This document shows positions 1 to 9,065 of a DNA stretch of 64,000 bases, piece by piece. Source of the stretch: Streptomyces hawaiiensis (GTDB lineage: Bacteria; Actinomycetota; Actinomycetes; Streptomycetales; Streptomycetaceae); the NCBI RefSeq assembly GCF_004803895.1, contig NZ_CP021978.1:8060001-8124000 (forward strand). The letters run 5' to 3'. The notes below the pieces were generated by a model. The model was not told the DNA's origin and did no database searches. It worked only from the letters and a program-made list of their open reading frames with translations. Numbering within the stretch: position 1 is the stretch's first letter; the number at the start of each line of letters is the position of its first letter. The translations under genes were made by a program, and so were the position numbers.

Positions 1-245
1 TGCCAGCTTCGGGCGGGGCAGGTCGTGTCCCAGCATTCCATCGCGATCCTCGTGCCGAAGCGCCCGCCGCCCAGCGGACTCCCTACGGCAATCGCCGCCA
101 CGCACCCGGTGGGTCCCGGGCATCGACCGCGTACCACCGTATGACCTGCGAGGATGCGATCCAGTGACGGCCCCCGTCGCGCTGTCACGGCTCGCCCGGC
201 CGCAGCGGATCGCTCAGATCGCCTGAGCGGTGTGCGCTCCGTGCC

Positions 246-1211
246 TCAGACGTCCGCCGCACAGCGGAAACCGCAGTTGCCGCTGCTGGAGTCCGGCGTG
301 TTGGCCGTGCGGGCGGCCACCCGGTAGCGGTTGCAGTAGGAGTCGTGGCACAGGTAGGAGCCGCCGCGCATGACGCGTCGGTCGCCCTCCGCCGGGCCGC
401 GCGGGTCGGTGGAAGGGGCCGCCGAGTGGGCAGCGGTGAACCGGTCGGCGACCCACTCCCATACGTTGCCCACCATGTTGAACAGGCCGTACGCGTTGGG
501 ACGGTACGCATCGACGGGAGCTGTACCCAGGTGTCCGTCGTCGGCCGTGTTGACGACCGGGAAATCGCCCTGCCAGATGTTGCAGCGCCATTGGCCACGA
601 GGGGTCAGTTCGTCGCCCCACGGGTACCGCGCCTGATCCAGGCCGCCGCGCGCCGCGTACTCCCACTCGGCCTCGGTCGGTAGCCGCTTGCCCGCCCACG
701 CCGCATACGCCCAGGCATCGTCCCAGGTCACGTGGACGACAGGATGGTGGGCCCGGTCGTCGACGCCGGAGCCCGGGCCCTCGGGAGTCCGCCAGCAGGC
801 ACCTTCCACCCCCCGCCACCATGGCGTGCTCGCCGCGCCCCGGGTGGCGCGCACCTGCTCGGGGGCGAGGAACCCGGCGAAGACGTAGGACCAGCCGAAA
901 CGCTCAGCCGCGGTGACGTATTCGGTGTCCTTGACGAACGCGGCGAACCGGGCATTCGTGACGGCCTTCTCGTCCACGCGGAAAGCCGGGACGGTGACCT
1001 CGCGCACCGGCCCTTCTCCATCGCCGGGGTTGGCGTACGCGTCCTCGTTCCCCATGCGGAACATGCCGCCGGGCAGCGTCACCATCCCCGCGCCGGAAGC
1101 CCGCCGCGCTCGCGGCATGAGGGGCGCCGGACGGGCTCGCTCCGTTCCGGCCGGCGCGCAGCAGGAGTCAAGCCCCTTGCCGGCAGTCGCATCACTGTCA
1201 TGAGCGGTCAA
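246..1211 (-). CDS. Formylglycine-generating enzyme (sulfatase-modifying factor)
   Basis: This enzyme oxidises the active-site cysteine of type I sulfatases to C-alpha-formylglycine. The FGE-sulfatase fold is seen from residue ~45 to the end: a PGG-FRMGNED start, LPTEAEWEYAARGG, NxxGNVWEW, and the C-terminal RVMRGGSYLCHDSYCNRYR segment, which holds the two active-site cysteines five residues apart (about Cys288 and Cys293). This matches the Cys272/Cys277 pair of the Streptomyces coelicolor enzyme. I chose the TTG at 1211 because GGAGG lies six bases upstream; an in-frame ATG at 1253 has no ribosome site. About 321 aa, usual for the family. It is divergent from a sulfatase that carries the target motif, so the two very probably work together. 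Nothing is recognised in bases 1-245 downstream. Confidence 0.93.
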   Translation of the reverse strand: MTAHDSDATAGKGLDSCCAPAGTERARPAPLMPRARRASGAGMVTLPGGMFRMGNEDAYANPGDGEGPVREVTVPAFRVDEKAVTNARFAAFVKDTEYVTAAERFGWSYVFAGFLAPEQVRATRGAASTPWWRGVEGACWRTPEGPGSGVDDRAHHPVVHVTWDDAWAYAAWAGKRLPTEAEWEYAARGGLDQARYPWGDELTPRGQWRCNIWQGDFPVVNTADDGHLGTAPVDAYRPNAYGLFNMVGNVWEWVADRFTAAHSAAPSTDPRGPAEGDRRVMRGGSYLCHDSYCNRYRVAARTANTPDSSSGNCGFRCAADV

Positions 1212-1276
1212 TGGACACCTCCGAGTCGGACATGGATTATCAGCCACCATCATTCGGCCTCAACAAAAACCGCCGT

Positions 1277-1292
1277 GATCCAACGCTGGATC
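1277..1292. promoter_or_regulatory. Inverted repeat between FGE and sulfatase genes
   Basis: GATCCA-ACGC-TGGATC is a perfect dyad with 6-base arms and a 4-base spacer, about midway between the divergent TTG starts at 1211 and 1323. Its place suggests an operator serving both directions. No regulator gene is adjacent, so the partner is unknown. Confidence 0.35.
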
Positions 1293-1322
1293 CGCCCGTC
1301 AGTTACATCCCAGGGAGTCGCC

Positions 1323-3530
1323 TTGCCCAGTCGCCGCCAGTTCCTCTCCGGGTCCGCCGCCGCGCTGGCCCTCGCCACCCTGCCCGGGGCTCCGACCGCG
1401 GCGGCGGCGACGACCACCGCCGGCCGGGCGCCCAACATCGTGCTGGTCCTCGCCGACGACCTCGGCTGGGGCGAGCTGGGGTCCTACGGCCAGAAGCTCA
1501 TCGACACCCCCAGGCTCGACGAGCTGGCCGCGCAGGGCCTCCGCTTCACACGGGCGTACGCGCCGGCGGCGGTCTGCGCACCCTCCCGCTGCTCACTCCT
1601 GACCGGTCTGCACACCGGGCACGCCACCGTACGCCAGAACCCGTTCAGCGGTCCGCAGGGTTCACTCGTGGAGGGCGACACCACGTTCGCGGAGGTGCTG
1701 CGGTCCCGCGGCTACCACACGGCCTGCATCGGCAAGTGGGGCTTCGGGCCGGACCTGGCGGACCAGCCGAGCCACCCCAACGCACGAGGCTTCGAGGAGT
1801 TCTACGGCTACATCAACCACGGCCATGCTCACGAGTACTACCCGACGTACCTGTGGCACAACGGCCAGAAGGTCGACATCCCGGAGAACGCGAACGGTGC
1901 CATGGGCACGTACGCGCCCGATCTGATGGAGCAGCGAGCGCTGGACTTCATCGACGTTCACTCGACCGAGCCCTTCCTGCTGTTCCTCACCCCCACTCTT
2001 CCGCACGCCCCCTCGGACATCCCCCACGCCGACCAGTACGCCGGCGAGTCCTGGTCCTCCGCGGACAAGAAGCACGCGGCCCAGGTCACGCGGCTCGACA
2101 CCATGGTCGGCAGGGTCGTGGACCGCCTCAAGGCCCTCGGTATCGCCCAGGACACGCTGGTCCTCATCGCCAGCGACAACGGCCCGCACGAGGAAGGCGG
2201 CGTCAACCCGAACACGTTCGACGCGAACGGTCCGCTGCGCGGCATCAAGCGCAACCTGTACGAAGGCGGCGTGCGCGTCCCGCTCATCGCCTGGCAGCCA
2301 GGGAAGGTGCGGGTGGGCAGCACGGACCGTCCCACTCCGCTGACCGACCTGCTGCCCACGTTCGCCCAGCTGGCCGGCGCGCCGGCACCCAGCGACATCG
2401 ACGGCATCTCAGTGGTCTCCCTGCTGAGCAGCACCTCGTCGCAGTGGCACAACCACCTGTATTGGATGCGCAACGATCCGTACAGCAGCACGCTCTCCGG
2501 TCAGGCGGACAGCGGGCGGTGGAACCGCGTCGCGGAGGCCGTCCGCAAGGGCCCCCTGAAGGCGGTCCGCTTCGCCCCGGCGCGCGACAGGACGGCGCCG
2601 GACTCCCAGTGGCACTTCGAGCTCTACGACCTGGCGACGGACCCGGGGGAGGCGACGAACATCGCGGCCTCCCGCCCCACGGACGTCGCGGCGATGACCG
2701 CGCTGATGCGGTCCTCGTGGGTGGACAAGTACATCCGCAAGGCTTTCGGACTGAACCTGAAGGGTCCCGGCCTCGCGATTCCCGGCAAGACCTTCACCGT
2801 GAGCGCCACCGTCGGCAACGCCTCCACGTCCACCTGGACCAACCCGTTGGTGACGCTCACCGCGCCGACCGGCTGGCAGGTCCGTGCCACCACCCCGACG
2901 ACGCAGCCCCAGATAGCCGCCGGCGGCTCCTCCGTCGTGACCTGGGAGGTGACGCCGCCCTCGGCCGCGGCGCCGGCGCCGGTCACCCTGCGCGCCGAGG
3001 CCACCGCGACCTACAACGGGAACCCCGTGAAGTTCACCGACGAGGAACTGACCGAGGTGGTCTCCACCATCCCCGCGCCGCCCACGGCCAGCGCGTATCT
3101 GAGCGACCTGCCGTGGGTCTGGGCGAAGAACGGATGGGGGCCGGTCGAGCGGGACATGAGCAACGGCAAACAGGGGGCGGGCGACGGTCCGGCGATCAGC
3201 ATCGCCGGGACGACCTACACCAAGGGGCTGGGCGTCCACGCGCCCTCCGAGATCCTCTACAACCTGGGCGGCAAGGCGAAGCGGTTCACCGCCACCGTAG
3301 GCATCGACGACTTCTCCGCCAACCAGTCCACTGCCGGCTGCGTCCGGGCCACCGTGGTCGCTGACGGTGCGCAGATCTTCGACAGCCTGAAGATCACGGC
3401 CGCGTCCGGAGGCAAGAAGGTCGACGTGGACGTGACGGGTGTACAGGTTCTGAGGCTGATCGTGCAGGACGCCAACGACCTCGGCTCCTACGACCACACC
3501 TCGTGGGCCTCCGCATTCATCACGCTCTGA
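1323..3530 (+). CDS. Tat-exported type I sulfatase with NEW3-like and NPCBM domains
   Basis: A secreted sulfatase, probably acting on a sulfated polysaccharide. The N-terminus has a Tat signal (SRRQFLSG) with an Ala-rich hydrophobic stretch. The alkaline-phosphatase-like fold begins at NIVLVLADDLGWGE with metal-binding Asp residues; the CAPSR motif at Cys85 is the cysteine converted to formylglycine. Further sites are GKWGFG and ASDNGPHEEGG. After residue ~480 come a beta-sandwich resembling the NEW3 domain of alpha-galactosidases and a C-terminal NPCBM-type carbohydrate-binding domain (KGLGVHAPSEI). The start is TTG at 1323, behind a GGGAG site; the open frame runs further upstream but there it overlaps the FGE gene. 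735 aa, longer than a simple sulfatase because of the added domains. It is followed at 11 nt by a glycosidase, so the two form an operon. Confidence 0.92.
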   Translation: MPSRRQFLSGSAAALALATLPGAPTAAAATTTAGRAPNIVLVLADDLGWGELGSYGQKLIDTPRLDELAAQGLRFTRAYAPAAVCAPSRCSLLTGLHTGHATVRQNPFSGPQGSLVEGDTTFAEVLRSRGYHTACIGKWGFGPDLADQPSHPNARGFEEFYGYINHGHAHEYYPTYLWHNGQKVDIPENANGAMGTYAPDLMEQRALDFIDVHSTEPFLLFLTPTLPHAPSDIPHADQYAGESWSSADKKHAAQVTRLDTMVGRVVDRLKALGIAQDTLVLIASDNGPHEEGGVNPNTFDANGPLRGIKRNLYEGGVRVPLIAWQPGKVRVGSTDRPTPLTDLLPTFAQLAGAPAPSDIDGISVVSLLSSTSSQWHNHLYWMRNDPYSSTLSGQADSGRWNRVAEAVRKGPLKAVRFAPARDRTAPDSQWHFELYDLATDPGEATNIAASRPTDVAAMTALMRSSWVDKYIRKAFGLNLKGPGLAIPGKTFTVSATVGNASTSTWTNPLVTLTAPTGWQVRATTPTTQPQIAAGGSSVVTWEVTPPSAAAPAPVTLRAEATATYNGNPVKFTDEELTEVVSTIPAPPTASAYLSDLPWVWAKNGWGPVERDMSNGKQGAGDGPAISIAGTTYTKGLGVHAPSEILYNLGGKAKRFTATVGIDDFSANQSTAGCVRATVVADGAQIFDSLKITAASGGKKVDVDVTGVQVLRLIVQDANDLGSYDHTSWASAFITL

Positions 3531-3541
3531 GGAGAGACACC

Positions 3542-5026
3542 ATGCGATTTCGGCTCTGGGGCGAAGAGCGCTCGACGTTCGTACGCACCCTTCTGCGGCT
3601 CCTGGTCGCCTGCTTCGGCGTGCTCACCCTGCTCGCCACGGGCGCGCCGGCGCAGGCCGCCCCGGTCACCGTCACCAACGCGACCCAGTTCACGACCACC
3701 GACGGCACCGTGATCCACGCCCATGCGGGCGGAATGATCAAAGTCGGCTCCTACTACTACTGGTTCGGCGAGAACCGCAACCCCGACTGGACCTTCAAGG
3801 CCGTCTCCGTATACCGGTCGACCGACCTGAAGACCTGGGAGTTCCGGCGGGACGTACTGACCCAGGCCAGCGACCCCGAGCTGGCCGTGGCCAACATCGA
3901 ACGACCGAAGGTCATTTACAACAGCAGCACCGGCACGTTCGTCATGTGGATGCACAAGGAGAACGGCGTCAACTACACGGAGGGCCGGGCCGCGGTCGCC
4001 GTGTCCGACACCGTCGACGGGGCCTACACCTGGAAAGGCAGCTTCCGCCCGCCGAGCGGCACCACCTCCCGCGACCAGACGCTGTTCAAGGACGACGACG
4101 GCACCGCCTACCAGGTCACGTCCGCCGACGGCAACGCCGACCTGCACATCTACAAGCTGAACGCCGACTACACCGGGTATGACACCGGCACTTCGGTCGT
4201 CAACCCATGGGACGGCAAGTACCGCGAGGCACCCGCCCTGTTCAAGCGCAACGGCGTGTACTTCATGCTCACGTCGGGCAACAGCGGCTGGGAACCGAAC
4301 CAGCAGCAGTACGCCACCGCCACGGACATTCGCGGCCCTTGGACCACCATGGCCTCCGTCGGCGACCCCACGGGGTACGGCTCCCAGACCACGTTCGTGC
4401 TGCCGGTCCAGGGCACGGCGGGCACGTCGTACCTCTACATGGGAGACCGCCACGGCGCTTCCAGCCTCATCAACGGCACGGTCAACGACTCCCAGTACAT
4501 CTGGCTGCCCCTCCTCTTCCCCAGCCCCACGACGATGGTCCTGCCCTGGTATCCGCAGGTGTCCATCGACACCGCGGCCGGCACGATCAAGGGCGTCGGG
4601 GGAGGGCCGTACCACCGCCTCGTCGCCCGCCACAGCGGCAAGTGCGTGGACATCAGCGAGGCCTCCTCCAACAGCAGCGTGATTGCCCTGCAGTACACCT
4701 GCACCGGCGGACTCAACCAGCAGTGGAGGACGAAGGACGCGGGCAACGGTTACGTGAGTCTGATCGCCCAGCACAGTGGCAAGTGCCTCGAGGTGGGAGG
4801 TGCCGTCACCACGGACGGCGCAGCGGTGAAGCAGTACCCGTGCAACGGCGCCACCCACCAGCAGTGGCAGTTCCAGGACCAGGGGAACGGCCACTACCGC
4901 CTCGTGGCCCGGCACAGTGGCAAGTGCCTCGATGTGGCGAGCGCCTCCGTCGCCAACGGCGCCCGGCTCATCCAGTACACCTGCGGCAGCGCCACCAACC
5001 AGCAGTTCCAGCGCCTCACGGTGTGA
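3542..5026 (+). CDS. Secreted GH43-like glycosidase with CBM13 (ricin-type) domain, exo-beta-1,3-galactanase type
   Basis: An extracellular glycoside hydrolase. The ATG at 3542 follows GGAGAG, 11 nt after the sulfatase stop. A Sec signal peptide (hydrophobic LLRLLVACFGVLTLLAT, cleavage after AQA) leads into a five-bladed beta-propeller opening with HAHAGGMIKVGSYYYWFGE and STDLKTWEF, typical of the GH43 subfamily that includes exo-beta-1,3-galactanases. From residue ~355 there are three repeats of a ricin-B-type CBM13, each with HSGKC and ending QQWRTK, QQWQFQ or QQFQRL. 494 aa. The coupling to a sulfatase suggests an arabinogalactan-like or sulfated galactan substrate, which is inference. A strong terminator follows. 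Confidence 0.85.
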   Translation: MRFRLWGEERSTFVRTLLRLLVACFGVLTLLATGAPAQAAPVTVTNATQFTTTDGTVIHAHAGGMIKVGSYYYWFGENRNPDWTFKAVSVYRSTDLKTWEFRRDVLTQASDPELAVANIERPKVIYNSSTGTFVMWMHKENGVNYTEGRAAVAVSDTVDGAYTWKGSFRPPSGTTSRDQTLFKDDDGTAYQVTSADGNADLHIYKLNADYTGYDTGTSVVNPWDGKYREAPALFKRNGVYFMLTSGNSGWEPNQQQYATATDIRGPWTTMASVGDPTGYGSQTTFVLPVQGTAGTSYLYMGDRHGASSLINGTVNDSQYIWLPLLFPSPTTMVLPWYPQVSIDTAAGTIKGVGGGPYHRLVARHSGKCVDISEASSNSSVIALQYTCTGGLNQQWRTKDAGNGYVSLIAQHSGKCLEVGGAVTTDGAAVKQYPCNGATHQQWQFQDQGNGHYRLVARHSGKCLDVASASVANGARLIQYTCGSATNQQFQRLTV

Positions 5027-5040
5027 TCCCTCCTTCCCCC

Positions 5041-5083
5041 GTGGTCCGGGGCCGGTCGACGATGCCGTCCGGCCCCGGACCAC
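5041..5083 (+). terminator. Strong GC hairpin after glycosidase
   Basis: A perfect 15-bp stem (GTGGTCCGGGGCCGG and its complement) closes a 13-base loop, 15 bases after the stop codon of the GH43-like gene. There is no U-tract, as is usual for Streptomyces terminators. Confidence 0.75.
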
Positions 5084-5284
5084 GCGCGTCCGCTGAGCGA
5101 AGAGCACCGCGCGGCCGAGCGGGACGTACGGGACCCCGGCCTGGACTGGAAAACCTGCGCCCCGCTGGTTCGACCGCACCGACGTCCCCGCCCGCCATGA
5201 GTCCGTCGCTCGACAGCACGGCGTCGCGTCCCCTGATCTACCTTGGGAGTCGAAGCACTAACGGCTCTCCGAGGTGTGGTGCGC

Positions 5285-8044
5285 ATGGACCTTGCAGCCG
5301 CCGAGCCGCTGTTCGTGGGGCGCGGCGCCGAGCTGGCCGTCCTCGACCGGGCGGCGCAAGCCGCCAGGGCCGGCCGCATGGGCGTGGTCCTGGTGGAGGG
5401 CAAAGCGGGCGTCGGGAAGACCGCCTTGCTGCGGCGGTGGCTGACGGGCGCCAGCTCCTCCGGCTTCTTCGTTCTCCGGGCGGCCTGCGACCTCGCCGAG
5501 TCGGATGTGTCGTACGGCGTGGTGGAGCAGCTGGCGAGGAAGGCGCCGCCCGCGTTGCTCGACCGGTACACGCTCCTGAGGGGCGCTCCGTCGGTCCGGG
5601 CGTCCGTGGTGCAGGTCGGTGGCCAGATGCTCGGGCTGCTCGACGACCTGCAAGGACAGTCGCCGGTCCTGGTGGTGGTGGAGGACGTGCACTGGGCCGA
5701 TGAGAGGTCGCTGCAGGCCATCGGATTCGTGCTGCGGCGCTTGGAGGCCGATCGCATCCTCACGGTGCTCACCGCCCGTCCCTCCGCTCCCGATGAGCTG
5801 CGCAGGCCGGCGATCGAGCGGGACGGTGTGCTGGCGCTCGCCGGGCTGGAGGAGGACGCGGTGGCCGACCTCGCCCGGACCGCCACTGGCCGGGAACTCG
5901 ATCCGGCGGTCGTACGACGGCTTTGGAGGCACACCGGCGGCAGCCCGCTCTATCTGCGCACCATTCTGTCGGAGGTGCCGGCCGACCGGCTGCACAGCGA
6001 TCCCGACCGGTCCCTGCCCGTGCCCACCAGTCTGGCTTCGGCCATTCGAATGCAGCTGGCCGGGCTGACGCCCGACGCGCGCGCCGTGGTGGAAGCGGCC
6101 GCCGTACTCGGTGGCCGCCGGCCCCTGCGCACGGTGGGGCAACTGGCCGAGGTCTCCGAGCCGTCCGCCGCCCTGGCACCGGCGCTCCGGGCCGATCTGC
6201 TTCGGTGGTGGCCCGCGGAACCCTTCTGCCCGGTCGAGGTCACTCATGCCCTCCAGCAGGACGCCGTCCTCGAAGCGATGGACCCCCTCCGCAGACGCGC
6301 CCTGCACACCCGGGCGGCCGGTCTGGTCGCCAGCGGCGCGTCATGGCGTCACAAGGTCGCCGCCGCCGACGGCCCGGACCCCGCTCTCGCCCAGGACCTG
6401 GAACGCGCCGCCCGCATGTGCCTGACCTCGGGCGACGTCGACCGTGCCGCCACCCTCCTGCTCTGGTCCGCCGACCTCGTCCCCACCCGCGGGGAGCGGG
6501 AACGTCTGCTGCTCACCGCCGCCGCGCATCTCGCGATCGCCACCCGAGTCGGTCGTGTGGCGCCGCTGATCGACGCCGTCCGGCCCTGTGCCCGCAACCC
6601 TCTGCGCGCTCTGGTGACCGGCCTGTACGCGATGTCGACCGGGAGGCTGGACGCGGCCGGACCGGATCTCGCCGAAGCCTTCGACGGGGCCCGGGCCGAT
6701 CCGTCCTTGCACTGGATCGCCGGCGTAGCCGGGGGAGGGCTGGGCTACACGCACTATTTCAGCGGTGCACCCGGGGAGGACACCGTACGGGTCTCCCGGC
6801 AGGTGCTCTCCCTGGACGACCTCGACGCCTCCCTCACGATGTGGGCGAAGTGCACTCTTGTCCTCGGGCGCATGAGCGCGGACGGGCCACAGGCGGGACT
6901 GAGGGAACTCCAGGCCGTCTCCCCGCTCCCATCGGCGCGCGACGTCACCCCGGACCATGCGTGGACGCTGATCCTGCGGGGTTGCACCCACGTCCTGTGC
7001 GGCCTGCCGGCCCGGGGGCGTGAGGACCTTGTGCGGTCACTGGAAGTAAGTGAGACCGGAGCAGGTCAAGGGCTGGAGGAGACCGCCCTCCTCTACCTCG
7101 CGATCGCCTGCCACTGGACAGGTGCGTGGGACGACGCGGCCATCCACGCCGCAGCCGCCCTGACCACCGCCACGACCGAACACCGCCTGTACGCGTACGG
7201 CGGGATCTACGCGGTCTCCGCCTGGGTTCCGGCCGGCCGGGGGGACGCCGATCGCGCGCGGTACTTCCTGGACGCGGCCGAGCAGCACATCCTGCCGTAC
7301 CAGGCTGGCCTACTCCACGTGGGACGGGCGCTGGAGGCGCAGGCACGAGCCGACTGGCCCGCGATGCTCGAAGCGGTGAACAGGTCGCCGCGTGACCCAC
7401 TGATCCACAACGCCGAACACCGAGTGCTCTGGAAGCCACTGCACGCCGAGGCGCTCATCCGTACGGGGCGCCTGGTCGAAGCCGCGGCCGAGGTCGACGG
7501 ACTACGGGCCATGACCGCCGCCCACCCCGCCCTCTCCGTGGCAGCCGCATGGTTGTCCGGACAGCTCGCCGAAGCCCGGGGGGCCATCGACGCTGCCCGT
7601 GCTTCCTACGAGACCGGCCTTGCCGCGAGCGCCGGTGAGAACGACAACTCCCTCCACCGAGCCTTCCTCGAGCACGCCTACGGTCGTCACCTGACCGCCA
7701 CCGGGCATGCCCAGCGGGCGCGGACCTGGCTCGAGCGCGCACGGCGGCGATACGGAGAGATGAACGCGACCGCCTACTTCGGGCGCTGCGACGCCGATCT
7801 CGCCGACCTCGGGACCACCGTGACCCCGCCCGGCGGCGTCGCCGTGCCGGACAGCCTCAACGTCCGGGAACGGGAGATCGCCCACCTCGTCGGCAAGGGC
7901 CTGACGAACAAGGAGATCGCCGGACGGCTCTTCATCAGCAGCAAGACCGTCGAGTACCACCTTGGCAACGTCTACGCCAAGCTTGGTCTCGACGGCCGCC
8001 GCCAACTCCGCGATCTCATCCAGCAGTACGTACGAACACCCTGA
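5285..8044 (+). CDS. LuxR-family regulator of the LAL type (ATP-binding)
   Basis: A large ATP-dependent transcriptional regulator of 919 aa. Walker A GKAGVGKT is at about residues 39-46, a Walker B-like VLVVVEDVHWAD at ~140, a long alpha-helical TPR-like middle region, and a C-terminal LuxR helix-turn-helix (LNVREREIAHLV, NKEIAGRLFISSKTVEYHL). I chose the ATG at 5285 because the first recognisable residues (EPLFVGRGAEL) follow directly and GAGG lies ~10 bases upstream; a TTG at 5243 is the alternative. It is monocistronic, with a terminator before it and gene debris behind it. Its targets are not evident; the neighbouring glycan genes or the decayed transporter genes are possible. Confidence 0.88.
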   Translation: MDLAAAEPLFVGRGAELAVLDRAAQAARAGRMGVVLVEGKAGVGKTALLRRWLTGASSSGFFVLRAACDLAESDVSYGVVEQLARKAPPALLDRYTLLRGAPSVRASVVQVGGQMLGLLDDLQGQSPVLVVVEDVHWADERSLQAIGFVLRRLEADRILTVLTARPSAPDELRRPAIERDGVLALAGLEEDAVADLARTATGRELDPAVVRRLWRHTGGSPLYLRTILSEVPADRLHSDPDRSLPVPTSLASAIRMQLAGLTPDARAVVEAAAVLGGRRPLRTVGQLAEVSEPSAALAPALRADLLRWWPAEPFCPVEVTHALQQDAVLEAMDPLRRRALHTRAAGLVASGASWRHKVAAADGPDPALAQDLERAARMCLTSGDVDRAATLLLWSADLVPTRGERERLLLTAAAHLAIATRVGRVAPLIDAVRPCARNPLRALVTGLYAMSTGRLDAAGPDLAEAFDGARADPSLHWIAGVAGGGLGYTHYFSGAPGEDTVRVSRQVLSLDDLDASLTMWAKCTLVLGRMSADGPQAGLRELQAVSPLPSARDVTPDHAWTLILRGCTHVLCGLPARGREDLVRSLEVSETGAGQGLEETALLYLAIACHWTGAWDDAAIHAAAALTTATTEHRLYAYGGIYAVSAWVPAGRGDADRARYFLDAAEQHILPYQAGLLHVGRALEAQARADWPAMLEAVNRSPRDPLIHNAEHRVLWKPLHAEALIRTGRLVEAAAEVDGLRAMTAAHPALSVAAAWLSGQLAEARGAIDAARASYETGLAASAGENDNSLHRAFLEHAYGRHLTATGHAQRARTWLERARRRYGEMNATAYFGRCDADLADLGTTVTPPGGVAVPDSLNVREREIAHLVGKGLTNKEIAGRLFISSKTVEYHLGNVYAKLGLDGRRQLRDLIQQYVRTP

Positions 8045-8104
8045 CGGTATGGACCGCCGAGGCACTCGCGCGGCCCTGACGCGGCCCAAACGATCGGCTT
8101 CCCT

Positions 8105-8330
8105 GAGCGTTCATGCCCTGAGCTCCGCCTCTGCTTGCCCATGCTTCGCGTCGTACCACAGGACGGTCGGCGCGATGTCGTTGCGCAGGCAGTACGTCCG
8201 GCCGCCGAAGGTGCCGGTGTCCAGGGCCCCGGGAGCGAAGCCGCTACGGGTGGACTTCGGTACGAGGTCGCCGAGCGGGGCCGCGTAGTCGAACTCCTCG
8301 GAGGCGAGTGTCGAGGCCTCGGCGGGCGAC
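8105..8330 (-). pseudogene. Inverted fragment of a sugar ABC transporter binding protein
   Basis: On the minus strand this stretch reads as the segment of an extracellular solute-binding protein just after its N-terminal third, e.g. PAEASTLASEEFDYAAPLGD followed by FGGRTYCLRNDIAPTVLWYD and then DAKHGQAEAELRA. It has no start. Its natural N-terminal continuation lies next to it on the opposite strand (8334-8575), so the gene has been broken and partly inverted. It is non-functional. Confidence 0.72.
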
Positions 8331-8333
8331 GCG

Positions 8334-8575
8334 GGCTACGTCCCCATGAAGGTGTCACTCGCCAACCGCACCAAGAGCGGCTGGCCAGACATCGTCTTCC
8401 CCACCCCGCTCTCCTCCTGCTCTCCGGCTGTGGAGGCACCGGCGGCGGCAGCGGCATGTCGGGCGGCGGCGAAGGGGAGTTGCTGGTCTGGATGGACAAC
8501 GCCCGCACACCCGCGGCCCAGCAGTACAAGAAGGCGCATCCGGACCTGAAGATCCGTGGCGTCACCACGCCCCCC
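8334..8575 (+). pseudogene. Two out-of-order N-terminal pieces of the same binding lipoprotein
   Basis: Two pieces in different frames. Bases 8334-8408 read GYVPMKVSLANRTKSGWPDI, which in the family comes right before the segment found inverted at 8105-8330. Bases 8410-8575 read LLLLSGCGGTGGGSG (a lipobox with Cys) then GELLVWMDNA and YKKAHPDLKI, the true N-terminus of such a lipoprotein. The natural order (lipobox piece, then KVSLANRTK piece, then inverted piece) is therefore scrambled here. It is not a working gene. Confidence 0.68.
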
Positions 8576-8614
8576 TTCGATCCTGGCCTGGTGCGCTACG
8601 GCGACTTCACCCAC

Positions 8615-8894
8615 GGCCTCGCGCATCAGCACGCTCTGGAGCTGCGCCGCTGCGTCGCTCGGGCTGTGCGTTCCGGACGACGTCAGTGTGGTCGGCTTCG
8701 ACGATCTACCCTTCGCGGACTGGGTGACCCCGCGTCTGATGACCGTGCGTACCCCGCTCGCCGACATGACGGTCCTCGCCGCCCGCATGGTGCTCCGGCT
8801 ACTGTCCGGACAGCAGCCGGAGACAATCAGGGCCGAGGTCGCCACCGAGCTCGTCGTACGGGACAGCAGCGGGCCCCCGTCGGCCACGGGGTGA
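8615..8894 (+). pseudogene. C-terminal remnant of a LacI-family regulator
   Basis: The frame reads AASLGLCVPDDVSVVGFDD, then PFADWVTPRLMTVRTPLADM, and ends ELVVRDSSGPPSATG. This is the typical last ~90 residues of a LacI/GalR sugar repressor; the DNA-binding part and most of the sensor domain are missing. LacI repressors commonly sit beside sugar ABC transporter genes, so this debris and the adjacent binding-protein pieces probably come from one lost sugar-uptake operon. A further unassigned scrap (LAVNVHTVYRDLD) runs from 8895 to 9012. Confidence 0.72.
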
Positions 8895-9065
8895 GCTCGC
8901 CGTCAACGTGCACACCGTCTACCGGGACCTCGACCCCTCCCTGCCTCTCCTCGACGGCCCCGGCCTGTTCGGCCGCATGGCCGAACTCGCCTGCGCCCGC
9001 ACCGCTTTCTGAGCCGCCGGTCATTCCCCGGACCGTCCGCCCTGTGACCATCCCAAGGAGGAGAC

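Noticed and set aside
3488..5179. 563-codon minus-strand frame opposite the GH43-like gene
   Set aside because: No recognisable domain; the plus-strand product has a signal peptide, a catalytic fold and CBM13 repeats.
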